A stretch of DNA of 64,000 nucleotides from Indolivaga capnocytophagoides DSM 22835 (GTDB taxonomy: Bacteria; Bacteroidota; Bacteroidia; Bacteroidales; Dysgonomonadaceae): NCBI RefSeq assembly GCF_000426485.1, contig NZ_KE384529.1:572422-636421 (forward strand), given 5' to 3'. Below are positions 42,034-51,275 of this stretch, one piece after another. Under the pieces are notes generated by a model, which was given only the letters and a program-made list of their open reading frames with translations, did not search any database and was not told the origin of the DNA. Positions within the stretch are counted from its first letter, which is position 1. Every line of letters starts with the position of its first letter. A program made the position numbers and the translations under genes.

Positions 42034-44979
42034 TTACTCTTCCAGATTATCGTTCTGATCATTATTCACTTTCATCAACTTCGAAATGATATCGAGTTGT
42101 TTCTGTGCCTTTTCGATCAACCGTTCGTTATTCGGTTCGAGCGACATTACTTTAATAAAATCGTTAATGCCATTCTGATATTGCTCTGTTATTTTATTCG
42201 AAAGTCCTCTATTAAAATAGGCTTTCGTATAATTCGGATTTATCTCTATCGCCTTGTTATAGTCTTCTATTGCCACAGTATGCTTATTATGATTATAGAA
42301 GATATTACCTCTGTTGAAATAAGCCTCGGCTAGCATAGGGTTCAGATTTACGGCTTCGGTATAATCTTTAATCGCCGCTTCGAATTCGTGCAGATTGGTT
42401 TTGGTATTTCCTCTGTGCAGAAAAACCTCTCCGCTCCGATTATCCACCTGTATAGATTTATCGAATTGAATTATAGCATCTTCATATTTTTTGATTGATG
42501 CATATGCCTGTCCATACTTCAGATAAGCCTGAGCATTGTTTGACAGATACTGAGATATGCTCTCAAAATTAGCTATAGCTTCTTCGTAATTATCCAATTC
42601 AAAGTTGGCAGTTGCTATATTCAATATAGTATTAGTATCGAAATCGACTTTTCCTTTCAGATTATCATAATCGGCAAGCGCACTTTCATACCTGCCCGTT
42701 CTAAAGAAAGCATCTGCCCTATAACGGAATACATCGTCATTGGCAGCATCAGCGTCCACCACTTTGGTAAAGTCGGCTATTGCATCTTCGTATTTGTCGA
42801 GCATGTACAGCGATATACCTCTCAAGGTGTATGCTCCGTTATTATCAGGCTCTGACGCTATCACCGTATTCAGGTAATCTATCGCAGTATCATATTCTCC
42901 GATATTGAAATACACCGATGCCAGATTATACACAGGCACGCTGTCGGCTTCCAGTTCATTAGCCTTATTGTAGTCAGATACGGCATCCTCAGGCTTATCG
43001 AGAGAGAGGTAAGCATTACCTCTTTCTATATATATTGAGGCATTATACGGATCGAGACTTATACTATGATTGAAATCAGACAACGCTTTTTCAGCCTCGC
43101 CCCGTTGCAGCAGGATGGACCCTCTGAAACTGTACACTTGCGAATTATCAGGATCGAGACGCAGTACGGTATTGAAGTTATCCAAAGCTCTGTCGTACTC
43201 CTTCAGATTGAAATAGACCATTCCTCGCTGTAGTATCGCCTGTGAATGGTCGGGATCAATAATCAGCGTGGCATTAAAATCGGATATCGCTTTCTCGGTC
43301 TCTCCGATATGTGCATATGCTACTCCTCTATTGTAATGGGCTTCGAGGTCATTGGGATTGAAACGCAGTGTAGTATCAAAATCTTCTATTGCTTTTTTGA
43401 GATCATTAATAGCCATATATGCCAATCCGCGACCGAGATACGCTTTGATATTATTCGGCTTGATACGCAAGGTAGCATCATAGTTTTCGATTGCTTCCTT
43501 GTGCATACCCTTTCCGCTGTATATAAGTCCCCTGTTGAAATATGTTTTGGCATCATAGGGATTCATTTTCAGCACAGCATCATAGTCAGCCAGAGCCCTA
43601 TCATTAGCCCCTGTGTGAAAATAGGCATTGGCTCTGTTATAATAGGCATACGTATATTCCGGATCTATTTCTATTGCTTTGGTGTAGTCGTCTATCGCTT
43701 TAGCCGTTAATCCCATATTGCTGTAAGCTGTACCTCGGCTGTAGTAAGTAAGGGCATCGCTGAGATTGTATTCAACAGCAGCATTATAGTTCTCTATTGC
43801 CTTATCATAATCTCCTTTTTCATTATAGGCTATTCCTCTATTAAAGTATGCTTCGGCATAGGCGGGATTTATCCTGATCGCTTGAGAATAATTATCTATA
43901 GCATTGTCATTCATCCCTTTATTACTATATGCGGTACCTCTGTTGTAATATGCTTCGGCATATTCGGGATTCAGTATGATGGCTTTATCATAGTCTTCTA
44001 TTGCCTTATCATATTTTTGCAGACTGATATATACCCCTCCTCTGTTGTTATAAACCTGCGGCTGATTGGGATTGATATTTACCAGTTTAGTATACATATC
44101 TATAGCTTTGGTTTTATCTTCACCGTTGTGATACGCCTGAGCCAGATAGAAATACGCCTGATAGAGTAATGTGCTTTTCGTTTCTTTTTCAATCACATTA
44201 TCCTGCTCTATTTTAGACACCTGCTCTTCGAGTGCCGATATCTTAGAGGTACTATCAGGTTTATTCAGTGCATTTTGTATATCGAAATTATAGGTTGATG
44301 TACGTGCATCTTCCTTTATATTCTCTCCTATCTTTTCCACTTTCGAAAGAGTTGTCTCCACTTTATCAAGAGCATCCTCAATTTCCTGGCGTTTATTGTC
44401 TATTTCTTCTGTCTTGGCATCTATCTCATTCTTTCGGGCATCTATCTCCTGCTTATGCGTATCTATCTGTTTTTTAGCGACATCTATTTCGTCATTCTTT
44501 ATAGCAATCTGATAGAGTGTATCCTCGACCGACTTCATGCGGTCTTTGAGTTCGATAAATACCAGAAACAAAAAGATAATCGTCATCAGCACAAGTATAG
44601 CCGCCCAAACAAACAGCAGATTGATGGTATTGTCTGCCGTCTTCACCAGATTATCGGTGTATTCGGTCAACTTTGCAGTAGCCTGATTTATAATGATATC
44701 CTCGGCCCGTTGAGCTTTTCGGGTCTTTTCATTATTGATACTGTCTATATATTGGCGTCCCATCTGATCGGTAGCCACAATATACTGCGAGAGATTGCTT
44801 TCCTGGAGTATGCCAAGCAGTTCGCGGGTTTCTTTGTTATTGACTTCGGCTCTTTCTACCAATCGTTTGGTATTGAGATAACTTATACCTCCTGTAACTA
44901 TTGTAAGAACAATAAGAATGCAGGAAAACCAACCGAAATTGATAAAACGTGCTTTTTTACTTGAATTTTCGCTAGCCAT
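42034..44979 (-). CDS. Membrane-anchored protein with about twenty TPR repeats
   Basis: I start at 44979 (MASENSSKKARFINFGWFSC); the frame opens back to 45015 but the extra residues are not needed. Two transmembrane segments (near residues 12-33 and 115-140 of this start) flank a coiled periplasmic loop; then a long coiled coil with Glu/Lys/Ile text (KNEIDAKTEEIDNKRQEIED); then TPR repeats from about residue 280 to the end (pattern AYYNRGxAYxxxGxxxKAIxDYxxAI). TPR arrays are protein-docking scaffolds. 981 residues. Partner unknown. Confidence 0.85.
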   Translation of the reverse strand: MASENSSKKARFINFGWFSCILIVLTIVTGGISYLNTKRLVERAEVNNKETRELLGILQESNLSQYIVATDQMGRQYIDSINNEKTRKAQRAEDIIINQATAKLTEYTDNLVKTADNTINLLFVWAAILVLMTIIFLFLVFIELKDRMKSVEDTLYQIAIKNDEIDVAKKQIDTHKQEIDARKNEIDAKTEEIDNKRQEIEDALDKVETTLSKVEKIGENIKEDARTSTYNFDIQNALNKPDSTSKISALEEQVSKIEQDNVIEKETKSTLLYQAYFYLAQAYHNGEDKTKAIDMYTKLVNINPNQPQVYNNRGGVYISLQKYDKAIEDYDKAIILNPEYAEAYYNRGTAYSNKGMNDNAIDNYSQAIRINPAYAEAYFNRGIAYNEKGDYDKAIENYNAAVEYNLSDALTYYSRGTAYSNMGLTAKAIDDYTKAIEIDPEYTYAYYNRANAYFHTGANDRALADYDAVLKMNPYDAKTYFNRGLIYSGKGMHKEAIENYDATLRIKPNNIKAYLGRGLAYMAINDLKKAIEDFDTTLRFNPNDLEAHYNRGVAYAHIGETEKAISDFNATLIIDPDHSQAILQRGMVYFNLKEYDRALDNFNTVLRLDPDNSQVYSFRGSILLQRGEAEKALSDFNHSISLDPYNASIYIERGNAYLSLDKPEDAVSDYNKANELEADSVPVYNLASVYFNIGEYDTAIDYLNTVIASEPDNNGAYTLRGISLYMLDKYEDAIADFTKVVDADAANDDVFRYRADAFFRTGRYESALADYDNLKGKVDFDTNTILNIATANFELDNYEEAIANFESISQYLSNNAQAYLKYGQAYASIKKYEDAIIQFDKSIQVDNRSGEVFLHRGNTKTNLHEFEAAIKDYTEAVNLNPMLAEAYFNRGNIFYNHNKHTVAIEDYNKAIEINPNYTKAYFNRGLSNKITEQYQNGINDFIKVMSLEPNNERLIEKAQKQLDIISKLMKVNNDQNDNLEE

Positions 44980-45015
44980 GATATAGCTTTTTGTAATATG
45001 TTTATATTGATTCAT

Positions 45016-45372
45016 TTAAGGTCGAAGACCTATTTATTATAATACATAAATGCACAATTACATTACGGGTATAACAAGAGGAAATTTTTGCAAATTAAGC
45101 TGTACAGAAAAAAACATGGCTTGATAATTCGTACTATCCCTGATTTCTTTATGTGTTGTTTTTATAAAATGCCGAGCATTTACCGTCTTATCCCCACTAA
45201 CGATGACAAAAATAAGAAAAAATTTAACAATTATAGTTTTTTAGTCTTAAAAAAGCGGTTTATATGCTATTATGGCTTATTTTTGCTTCTAAGGGTCTAG
45301 AGCGTTTAACGCATTACAGCACCCTTGTGAGGTTTTAGACAATATTTTTTACATTTTATAAATCTAACAGTT
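45016..45372. other. 357-base gap with a partial dispersed repeat
   Basis: AAGGTCGAAGACCTATTTAT starts at 45018, next to the TPR gene. The rest is AT-rich and probably holds the promoter of the lipoprotein at 45373; no clear box was found. Confidence 0.4.
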
Positions 45373-45909
45373 ATGAAAATTTTACGATGTGCGCTGATGC
45401 TTACAGTTGTAGCTTTGCTCGCCAGTTGCGGTGGACAAAAAAAAGAAACGACTGCACCTATTGATACAGACACTACTGCCGACAGCCTGAAGGTTGCCGC
45501 AGGTAGTTACCGTAACGAGACACTCGGATATACAATCACTTATCCGAAAGATTTACTGGCTTTGCAGGAAGGCAGTGAAAATGGTGAAGAACAGATCTTC
45601 GCTCCGACAGAAGGTTCTGCCCGTCTACGTATTTTCGCAGATAAACGTATAGATAAGAAATCGGGTAAAGAAGTGTCTTTCAATGAGGCATACGATCAGG
45701 ATGCAGCCGATGGTAAAAATCGTCAGGTAGTACAACGATCTTTAAATCCTACAAATTATGTGGTAGCAGGTGTCGAGGGTGACAAGATATTTTATCAGAA
45801 GACTTTGATGAAAAACAATTCGCTTGTGACAGCCAAACTGACATACACAAAAGAAGAAAAGAAAACATTTGATGCTATTATCGCTTCGATGTTCGGTTCT
45901 TTCAAATAA
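45373..45909 (+). CDS. Lipoprotein of unknown function
   Basis: 178 residues. Signal MKILRCALMLTVVALLASC with the lipid Cys at residue 19, then a Thr/Asp-rich linker and a globular part starting YRNETLGYTITYPKDLLALQ. The layout recalls small PsbP- or DUF-type lipoproteins with a single alpha/beta domain, but I do not recognise the family. Monocistronic with a strong terminator. Confidence 0.75.
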   Translation: MKILRCALMLTVVALLASCGGQKKETTAPIDTDTTADSLKVAAGSYRNETLGYTITYPKDLLALQEGSENGEEQIFAPTEGSARLRIFADKRIDKKSGKEVSFNEAYDQDAADGKNRQVVQRSLNPTNYVVAGVEGDKIFYQKTLMKNNSLVTAKLTYTKEEKKTFDAIIASMFGSFK

Positions 45910-45929
45910 GAAAAGAACGCACTAAACAA

Positions 45930-45974
45930 AGAACAGCCGGTTTCGAAATTTATCGAAACCGGCTGTTTTATTTA
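45930..45974. terminator. Strong bidirectional terminator
   Basis: AACAGCCGGTTTCGA pairs with TCGAAACCGGCTGTT, 15 perfect pairs around AATTTA, T/A-rich on both sides; it serves the convergent lipoprotein and TonB receptor genes. Confidence 0.9.
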
Positions 45975-45994
45975 TATAACCATAAAAGGTTGTC

Positions 45995-48376
45995 TTAGAA
46001 ATTGAAAGTAATATTACCGATTACTTGTCTCAGCTTCTGAGGCTCTACTGTACTCCATCCTTTCCAGTACTCTTTATTGGCAATGTTATCTACCTTCAAT
46101 GCAAAACGGAATGCTCCGGTATTGTAAAATGCTGTAGCATTGAGTATGGTGTATGACGGTATTATAAACTTGCCGGTAGCAGCAGAGTTGGTTATCGCAT
46201 TTTCGCCGGCATAATTTCCACCAAAACCAAAACCTAGACCTCTGACTGCTCCTGTTTGTATTGTATAGCTCACCCAACCGTTTACAAGATCAGCAGGCCC
46301 TGCCCCCACAGGACGACGTCCTATTTCAGAGGTAGTTGTCTTTTCATTTTTACTGTCGTTGTGACTATATCCTGCGATGATAGTAAGTCCGGGCAAAGGA
46401 TTAGCTGTAATATCCAATTCAACACCTCTACTATACATATCTCCATCCTGAATGGTATATCCTACTTGCTCAGGATCAGGACGTGTCACTTTAGTTACGT
46501 ATATGTCGTAATAACTGATACTACCGACCAATTTTCCATCAAAAAGAGTTGCCTTCAACCCTCCTTCCATCTGATTGGCTTGTTGAGGTTTAAAGGTGCG
46601 TACCGAACCATCTGGTTGTGTAGATGACCCTACATTTTTAAATCCATTCATATAGTTGGCGAATACTGATAATTTATCAGGAAGAATCTGATATACAGCA
46701 CCAAATTTAGGAGATAAAGCCGTTTGATTGTATTTGCCTGAAGTAGCATTGGTTTTTACATTGAGAGAACCTTTATTGTCGAAATAGTCGAGACGAAGAC
46801 TTGCCATTACCAACAAACGGTCTGTAACATTCAGTACATCCGAAACATAGGCACTATACACACCTGCATTAGTTATAGATGTAGATTGAGCAGAACCTGA
46901 TAATTTTGCTTTAACTGCCGCTTCGGACAGGTTCAGATAATTAGGATCGGCACCTGTGCTGCTCAAACGATCGAACAGGATGTATGTACTGCTACTGTTT
47001 TGTTTACTGGTGAAATAATCGATACCTGCGACCAAACGGTTGCGAAGATTACCGATTTTAAAATCGCCAATAAAATTTTGCTGAATATCATAAGTTGTGG
47101 TTGTTGCATTTTGGTCTCCAACCCAACGGTTCAATGTATCATCTTTTACTTCGGTTTGGAACATTACATATGAATATAATCCATCTGACTTGCGGTTACT
47201 ATAAGATACGGCAGTCTGCGAAGTCCACTGGTCTGATATTTTATAATCCATTGTTCCGTACAGTTTAACTGTCGGTGTCTGTACAGTTATATCATTAGTG
47301 GTGAATGAGCGTTTGTAATCCATTCCCAATTCCTTCGGAGTACGCGCCTCCAGTTCTCTTGATCTGTTGAGGAATACCATCAAAGGATTAGTTCCGTCTG
47401 ATGTATAAAACTCTGTATTGAAGTTAAATGATAGTTTGTCATTTACTATATATGTCAATGAAGGAGCAACGAAAAACGTTTTTTTGAATCCTGCATCCTG
47501 AAAACTGTTTTCGTACTGATAAGCAGCATTCGTTCTCAATAATATTTTGTGATCTTTATCCAGCGGAGTATTTACATCAGCCGAAATACGATTCAATCCG
47601 TAACTACCTACTGTATATGAAAACTCACCGCCAAAACGTTCGTAAGGCTTCTTGGTAACAACATTAATCAATCCCCCAAAAGAAACGAGGCTGCTTCCAA
47701 ATAGTGTTCCGGAAGGCCCTTTAAGGATTTCTATACGCTCGATGTTGGCAGGATCGAGCCCTCCGTTTGTTTGCCCACCCAAACCATTTACCATGTTGGG
47801 TTGAGTAGCAAATCCACGAAGAGAAAAGTATGCAGCTCCGTCACCGCCACGCCCTGTTGAAGACCAAAGTTTATCCAATCCTGGAGAATTTTTCAGAGCA
47901 TCATCAAAATTCACAATTACCTGTTCTTTAATAAGGTCTTTACCTATAACAGAATATACTTGAGGATTTTCGATGAATTTAATAGGCAAACGTGCAATAT
48001 ATTCCGATTCTTTATTCGAAAATTTAGCAGCACTATTCAGAACTACTACTTCTCTCAACTCATTGTCACTTGTACTAAGAGTTACGTTGAAACTGTTTTC
48101 TCCTCGTTTCAATGTAACAACCTTCTTATATGGTTTATGCTCTATCGATGATACAACCAAAGTATGCTCTCCTACCGGAGCACTAAAACGGAACTTGCCA
48201 TCCTTGTCTGTAAGGGCTCCATTTGATGTGCCTTCAATCGCAACAGAGACATTCTCCAATGGCTCTTTATCGGGGGTTACGACTGTTCCTGACACAAAAG
48301 AACCTGTATTTTGCGAATATGCAGAAGTACAGGTTATCAAGCTAATCAGGATAAGAAAAAATCGAAAATTTTTCAT
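45995..48376 (-). CDS. TonB-dependent siderophore receptor
   Basis: 793 residues. Signal peptide (MKNFRFFLILISLITCTSAY), then a carboxypeptidase-regulatory-like domain (GSFVSGTVVTPDKEPLENVS, GALTDKDGKFRF) at 25-105, a plug domain (about 120-245, with YFSLRGFATQPNMVNG and IERIEILKGPSGTLFG) and a 22-strand-type barrel that ends with the aromatic KLRQVIGNITFNF. The plug text is that of siderophore receptors (FhuA/FpvA type), which import ferric siderophores with TonB energy across the outer membrane. No siderophore genes are near. An upstream box at 48415-48446 looks like a promoter. Confidence 0.92.
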   Translation of the reverse strand: MKNFRFFLILISLITCTSAYSQNTGSFVSGTVVTPDKEPLENVSVAIEGTSNGALTDKDGKFRFSAPVGEHTLVVSSIEHKPYKKVVTLKRGENSFNVTLSTSDNELREVVVLNSAAKFSNKESEYIARLPIKFIENPQVYSVIGKDLIKEQVIVNFDDALKNSPGLDKLWSSTGRGGDGAAYFSLRGFATQPNMVNGLGGQTNGGLDPANIERIEILKGPSGTLFGSSLVSFGGLINVVTKKPYERFGGEFSYTVGSYGLNRISADVNTPLDKDHKILLRTNAAYQYENSFQDAGFKKTFFVAPSLTYIVNDKLSFNFNTEFYTSDGTNPLMVFLNRSRELEARTPKELGMDYKRSFTTNDITVQTPTVKLYGTMDYKISDQWTSQTAVSYSNRKSDGLYSYVMFQTEVKDDTLNRWVGDQNATTTTYDIQQNFIGDFKIGNLRNRLVAGIDYFTSKQNSSSTYILFDRLSSTGADPNYLNLSEAAVKAKLSGSAQSTSITNAGVYSAYVSDVLNVTDRLLVMASLRLDYFDNKGSLNVKTNATSGKYNQTALSPKFGAVYQILPDKLSVFANYMNGFKNVGSSTQPDGSVRTFKPQQANQMEGGLKATLFDGKLVGSISYYDIYVTKVTRPDPEQVGYTIQDGDMYSRGVELDITANPLPGLTIIAGYSHNDSKNEKTTTSEIGRRPVGAGPADLVNGWVSYTIQTGAVRGLGFGFGGNYAGENAITNSAATGKFIIPSYTILNATAFYNTGAFRFALKVDNIANKEYWKGWSTVEPQKLRQVIGNITFNF

Positions 48377-48414
48377 TTGTTATTATGTAACTTTTAATAT
48401 TAAAAAAAATAATA

Positions 48415-48446
48415 CAAATTTATACTTACCCTAATCCATCTGCAAT
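48415..48446 (-). promoter_or_regulatory. Possible promoter of the TonB receptor
   Basis: On the minus strand ATTG (48446-48443), 20 bases, TAAATTTG (48422-48415): one mismatch in the -33 box and a good -7 box. Confidence 0.5.
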
Positions 48447-48516
48447 CACTATTACTTATTATATATACATAGTATAATACCTACTATTAGGTAACGAAAG
48501 TTATTGCAAATATCAC

Positions 48517-48555
48517 AAAAAAGGCTTACAGCCGGAGTTCGGGTGTAAGCCTTAG
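48517..48555 (-). terminator. Terminator of the terminase-like gene
   Basis: On the minus strand AAGGCTTACA pairs with TGTAAGCCTT, followed by TTTTG. Confidence 0.75.
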
Positions 48556-48573
48556 CTGTTTATCTGGCAATTA

Positions 48574-49077
48574 TTACGCAGGATTCTCTCTAAGTTTTAA
48601 TATTTCCTGTTTGGCCTCCTCGTTGAGTACTTCTATATGCCAAACCGAACGATTGTCGCTGCTTTCGTCTGCATCTTCACTGACGTTATCCCCTATCCAT
48701 TTCGACACGATGGACGAATTGAGAATGCCAGTTGCCGCCCCTTCGAATAAATAAGTCCGTATTGTATTTTCGATACGAGCCATAGCCTCCCTTACGTCAG
48801 TGGAAGCTCCTGTTTTTTTGCGATCGAAGTAGGGGACACTACATCCGATGTATTCACAAAACCCGTTCAATGTATAAGGTCTTCTGAGCGGAATATCTAT
48901 TATACGCCCGCATTCTGCTCCCGATTTCACGGCTTCAGGTCTAAACAATGGATGCATGTCACTCCACTCGAAATATTCGCGTGCAGCATTGAGCAGCATG
49001 TCCGATGAATTAAACAATCCATCTTTGTCGTATTTACTCTGGACTTTCCACAATTCTTTTTCTTTAGATATAGCCAT
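48574..49077 (-). CDS. Phage terminase small-subunit-like protein
   Basis: I start at 49077 (MAISKEKELWKVQSKYDKDG); the frame extends to 49128 but a TATAGATAAA box lies in that stretch. 167 residues: a helical part with YFEWSDMHP, RRPYTLNGFCEYIGCSVPYF (helix-turn-helix-like), RIENTIRTYLFEGAATGILN and SSIVSKWIGDN. This matches small terminase subunits of Bacteroidales phages, which recognise DNA for packaging. No large subunit or other packaging gene is near, so it is stranded or has another use. Confidence 0.7.
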   Translation of the reverse strand: MAISKEKELWKVQSKYDKDGLFNSSDMLLNAAREYFEWSDMHPLFRPEAVKSGAECGRIIDIPLRRPYTLNGFCEYIGCSVPYFDRKKTGASTDVREAMARIENTIRTYLFEGAATGILNSSIVSKWIGDNVSEDADESSDNRSVWHIEVLNEEAKQEILKLRENPA

Positions 49078-49092
49078 AATGTGTTTTTTCTG

Positions 49093-49102
49093 TATAGATA
49101 AA
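49093..49102 (-). promoter_or_regulatory. TATAGATAAA box upstream of the terminase-like gene
   Basis: On the minus strand TTTATCTATA, 15 bases before the ATG at 49077. Confidence 0.5.
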
Positions 49103-49164
49103 AAAACAGGACTATGCTCCCCGCACAATCCTGTCTTAAAAAAATTGAGTTAAAGTAAAGGAAT

Positions 49165-50418
49165 TTATTCTTTTTTCTTTATAGTTATCAATATTACCCC
49201 GTTTTTGCCTTTTTCGCCGTATTTTTCTGTAGCCGATTTGTCTTTCAGCACGTCTATTCTCTCAATATCATTGGGATCTATATCATTCATCTTTTCCATA
49301 TCTATTTCTTTTCCATCAACAAACACAAGAGGTTTCTCTTTCTGATCTGATTTAGCCCCAAACACATATACATTTGTCTTTACAGAATCAGCTTGTTCTG
49401 AATCAGCATTAGTTGACAAGCGAAGATCTAACGGAGAAAAAGTATTCCCTGATAAGTTGTGTACCGTGACACTATTACTACCTTTGGCTCCGATAATCTT
49501 TATATTTATCTTTTTCTGACCTGTCGTATCATTCACGGCAGCCCCATTACTATAGGTTTCGTTAAATACATAGCGGGGTTTTGCCGAAGCCCAGAAAAAT
49601 ACGCCTAATAAAGGTAGTACAGCCAAAACCGCTGCTCTTTTCCATGATTTACTTTTTTCTTTCTTAATCATTTTTAATCGATTTGATTTGTTTAATAAGC
49701 TAAATGAATTGGCAAAAGAAAACACCGGGCCCTTGAATCTCTGATTGACCAATACCGCCCTGTATCTGGCAGGAGATACTCCCGCAGCAAGAACAGCATT
49801 ATCAGCCTGAAATTCGTGATTTTCTTTTATAGAAGACACATACAGCCACACAAAGGGGTTGAACCATTGCAGCGTCAATGCGCATTCGCTGCAAATAAGA
49901 TCAAGCCAGTGTTTTTGGTCGATGTGGACAATCTCATGTTTTAATATCAATTCTCTTTCTACTTCCGACAATTGATCGGCATTCAAAAAGATGTGCCCGA
50001 ATAATGTAAAGGGCGAATCTACCGAACTGTTGAGGATGACCTTATAACCTCCGTACATAGACAAATTTCCATTTTTAACCAGCCTGTACATACGGATGTA
50101 TGATCTCAGATTACGAAATACAAGTAATACTATTCCCGACAGATAAACACAGGCGGCAACAACCCACCCATCGAAAGCGAATGTACTCTCCTGCGGAACA
50201 GCGTCCTGCGGAACAGTAGATATGACCATCGCCGTAGGAATCATCACATCGTAAGTAAATACAAACGAGGGGAGTATAAACGAAAGTACAAGCCCCACGA
50301 ACAGAAATACTCTGTTGAACAAAAAGAACGTAGTGCCATTCAGCAAAAAGCGGTAAACTATCCAGAAAATTCCCAGACATATACCTGAGTATAAAATATA
50401 TTGCAGAAATTCTTTCAT
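49165..50418 (-). CDS. M56-family membrane metalloprotease (BlaR1/MecR1-like) with a plug-type tail
   Basis: 417 residues. Transmembrane segments near residues 5-25, 35-55, 92-108 and 262-280. The zinc site HEIVH in LKHEIVHIDQKHWLD near residue 168, with a later Glu, marks an M56 protease. BlaR1/MecR1 members sense a ligand and cut the partner repressor. Instead of a penicillin-binding sensor, this protein ends in a periplasmic part with VFVDGKEIDMEKMNDIDPND and SATEKYGEKGKNGVILITIK, which resembles a TonB-receptor plug strand set. It follows blaI by three bases. Confidence 0.88.
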   Translation of the reverse strand: MKEFLQYILYSGICLGIFWIVYRFLLNGTTFFLFNRVFLFVGLVLSFILPSFVFTYDVMIPTAMVISTVPQDAVPQESTFAFDGWVVAACVYLSGIVLLVFRNLRSYIRMYRLVKNGNLSMYGGYKVILNSSVDSPFTLFGHIFLNADQLSEVERELILKHEIVHIDQKHWLDLICSECALTLQWFNPFVWLYVSSIKENHEFQADNAVLAAGVSPARYRAVLVNQRFKGPVFSFANSFSLLNKSNRLKMIKKEKSKSWKRAAVLAVLPLLGVFFWASAKPRYVFNETYSNGAAVNDTTGQKKINIKIIGAKGSNSVTVHNLSGNTFSPLDLRLSTNADSEQADSVKTNVYVFGAKSDQKEKPLVFVDGKEIDMEKMNDIDPNDIERIDVLKDKSATEKYGEKGKNGVILITIKKKE

Positions 50419-50421
50419 AGT

Positions 50422-50817
50422 TTAATTCTTTTTAGAGTGTAACTGTTCGTCTTCGTCCTGCAATTCCTTGCGGGTTTCTTCCAGTAGCTTATCCATATCT
50501 TCGATAGTCAGGTTGGTTTCTTTTGCGAAGAATGATGCCAATGCCGAAAACGAACCGTCGAAGTAATTTTTTATAAATCCGAACAACTGACCCTTCGAGT
50601 ATTCTTCCTTTGTTACCCTCGGTGAATAAATATTGATACGCCCTTGAGTTTCGTGTTCGGCAAAATCTTTCGACTCCAATATATTGAGCACAGTAGCTAC
50701 CGTAGTCCGGGCAGGTCTGTTTTCGTCATCAAACTCTTTCAGTATATCTTGTACGGTTGCTTTTTCGAGCGTCCATAATATCTGCATTATCTGTTCTTCG
50801 GCTTTGGTCAACTGCAT
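50422..50817 (-). CDS. BlaI/MecI/CopY-family repressor
   Basis: 131 residues. A winged helix over residues 1-75 (LTKAEEQIMQILWTLEKATV, then RPARTTVATVLNILESKDF) and a C-terminal dimerisation helix set with FFAKETNLTIEDMDKLLEE. BlaI proteins repress their own operon until cut by the cognate M56 protease, here the next gene. Two GTCTA-N6-TAGAC sites in the promoter region are the likely operators. The signal is not predictable. Confidence 0.92.
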   Translation of the reverse strand: MQLTKAEEQIMQILWTLEKATVQDILKEFDDENRPARTTVATVLNILESKDFAEHETQGRINIYSPRVTKEEYSKGQLFGFIKNYFDGSFSALASFFAKETNLTIEDMDKLLEETRKELQDEDEQLHSKKN

Positions 50818-50852
50818 AGTCGGTTATATTTTTAGTTTTTTGATTTTCATAT

Positions 50853-50946
50853 TAAGATCTCAGACCTATTTATTACCCATCCAAGTATAATAGCGATTGC
50901 TGGTTACAGCTTTAAAATGCGGTATTAAATACTTTCTGTTATTTAT
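50853..50946 (+). repeat. Dispersed palindrome repeat in the blaI leader
   Basis: AAGATCTCAGACCTATTTATTAC, then CCAAGTATAATAGC, GCTGGTTACAGC and GGTATTAAATACTTTCTG. It lies between the blaI start and its promoter, inside the predicted 5' leader. Confidence 0.75.
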
Positions 50947-50953
50947 TACAATG

Positions 50954-51007
50954 CAAACATATGTCTATTTTTTTAGACAACAAAACATTTCGTCTATTTT
51001 TTTAGAC
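50954..51007 (-). promoter_or_regulatory. blaI promoter with two overlapping/adjacent operators
   Basis: On the minus strand TTTG (50984-50981), 19 bases, TATGTTTG (50961-50954). Operator 1, GTCTA-TTTTTT-TAGAC (50963-50978), fills the spacer; operator 2, the same sequence (50992-51007), lies just upstream with centres 29 bases apart. The rest of the gap to 51275 is AT-rich with no further feature seen. Confidence 0.8.
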
Positions 51008-51275
51008 GTAAATCCATTTTTTATTTGACACAACTAAAATACCTAGCCCTTTTTTGTTAAAAAATTTAGGATTGAAAAAAAAATAAAAGGGTACATATCC
51101 TTTTACAGCAAACGAATGGAGACAACATTTATCCTTTATGCTGAATATTAAAGAGTGCAAACAAATTAAACCTCAGGCAGGCTTTGCAGTCAAAACATTT
51201 GTAAAACTTATAAGTGATATAAAAATTAAAAATGATATATAAACAGGGGGCAACCTCTAAAACATAAATGGCATT

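Noticed and set aside
45645-45655. TATAGATAAG inside the lipoprotein at 45373
   Set aside because: It differs in one base from the phage-gene box and lies within a coding region, where it encodes part of RIDKK.
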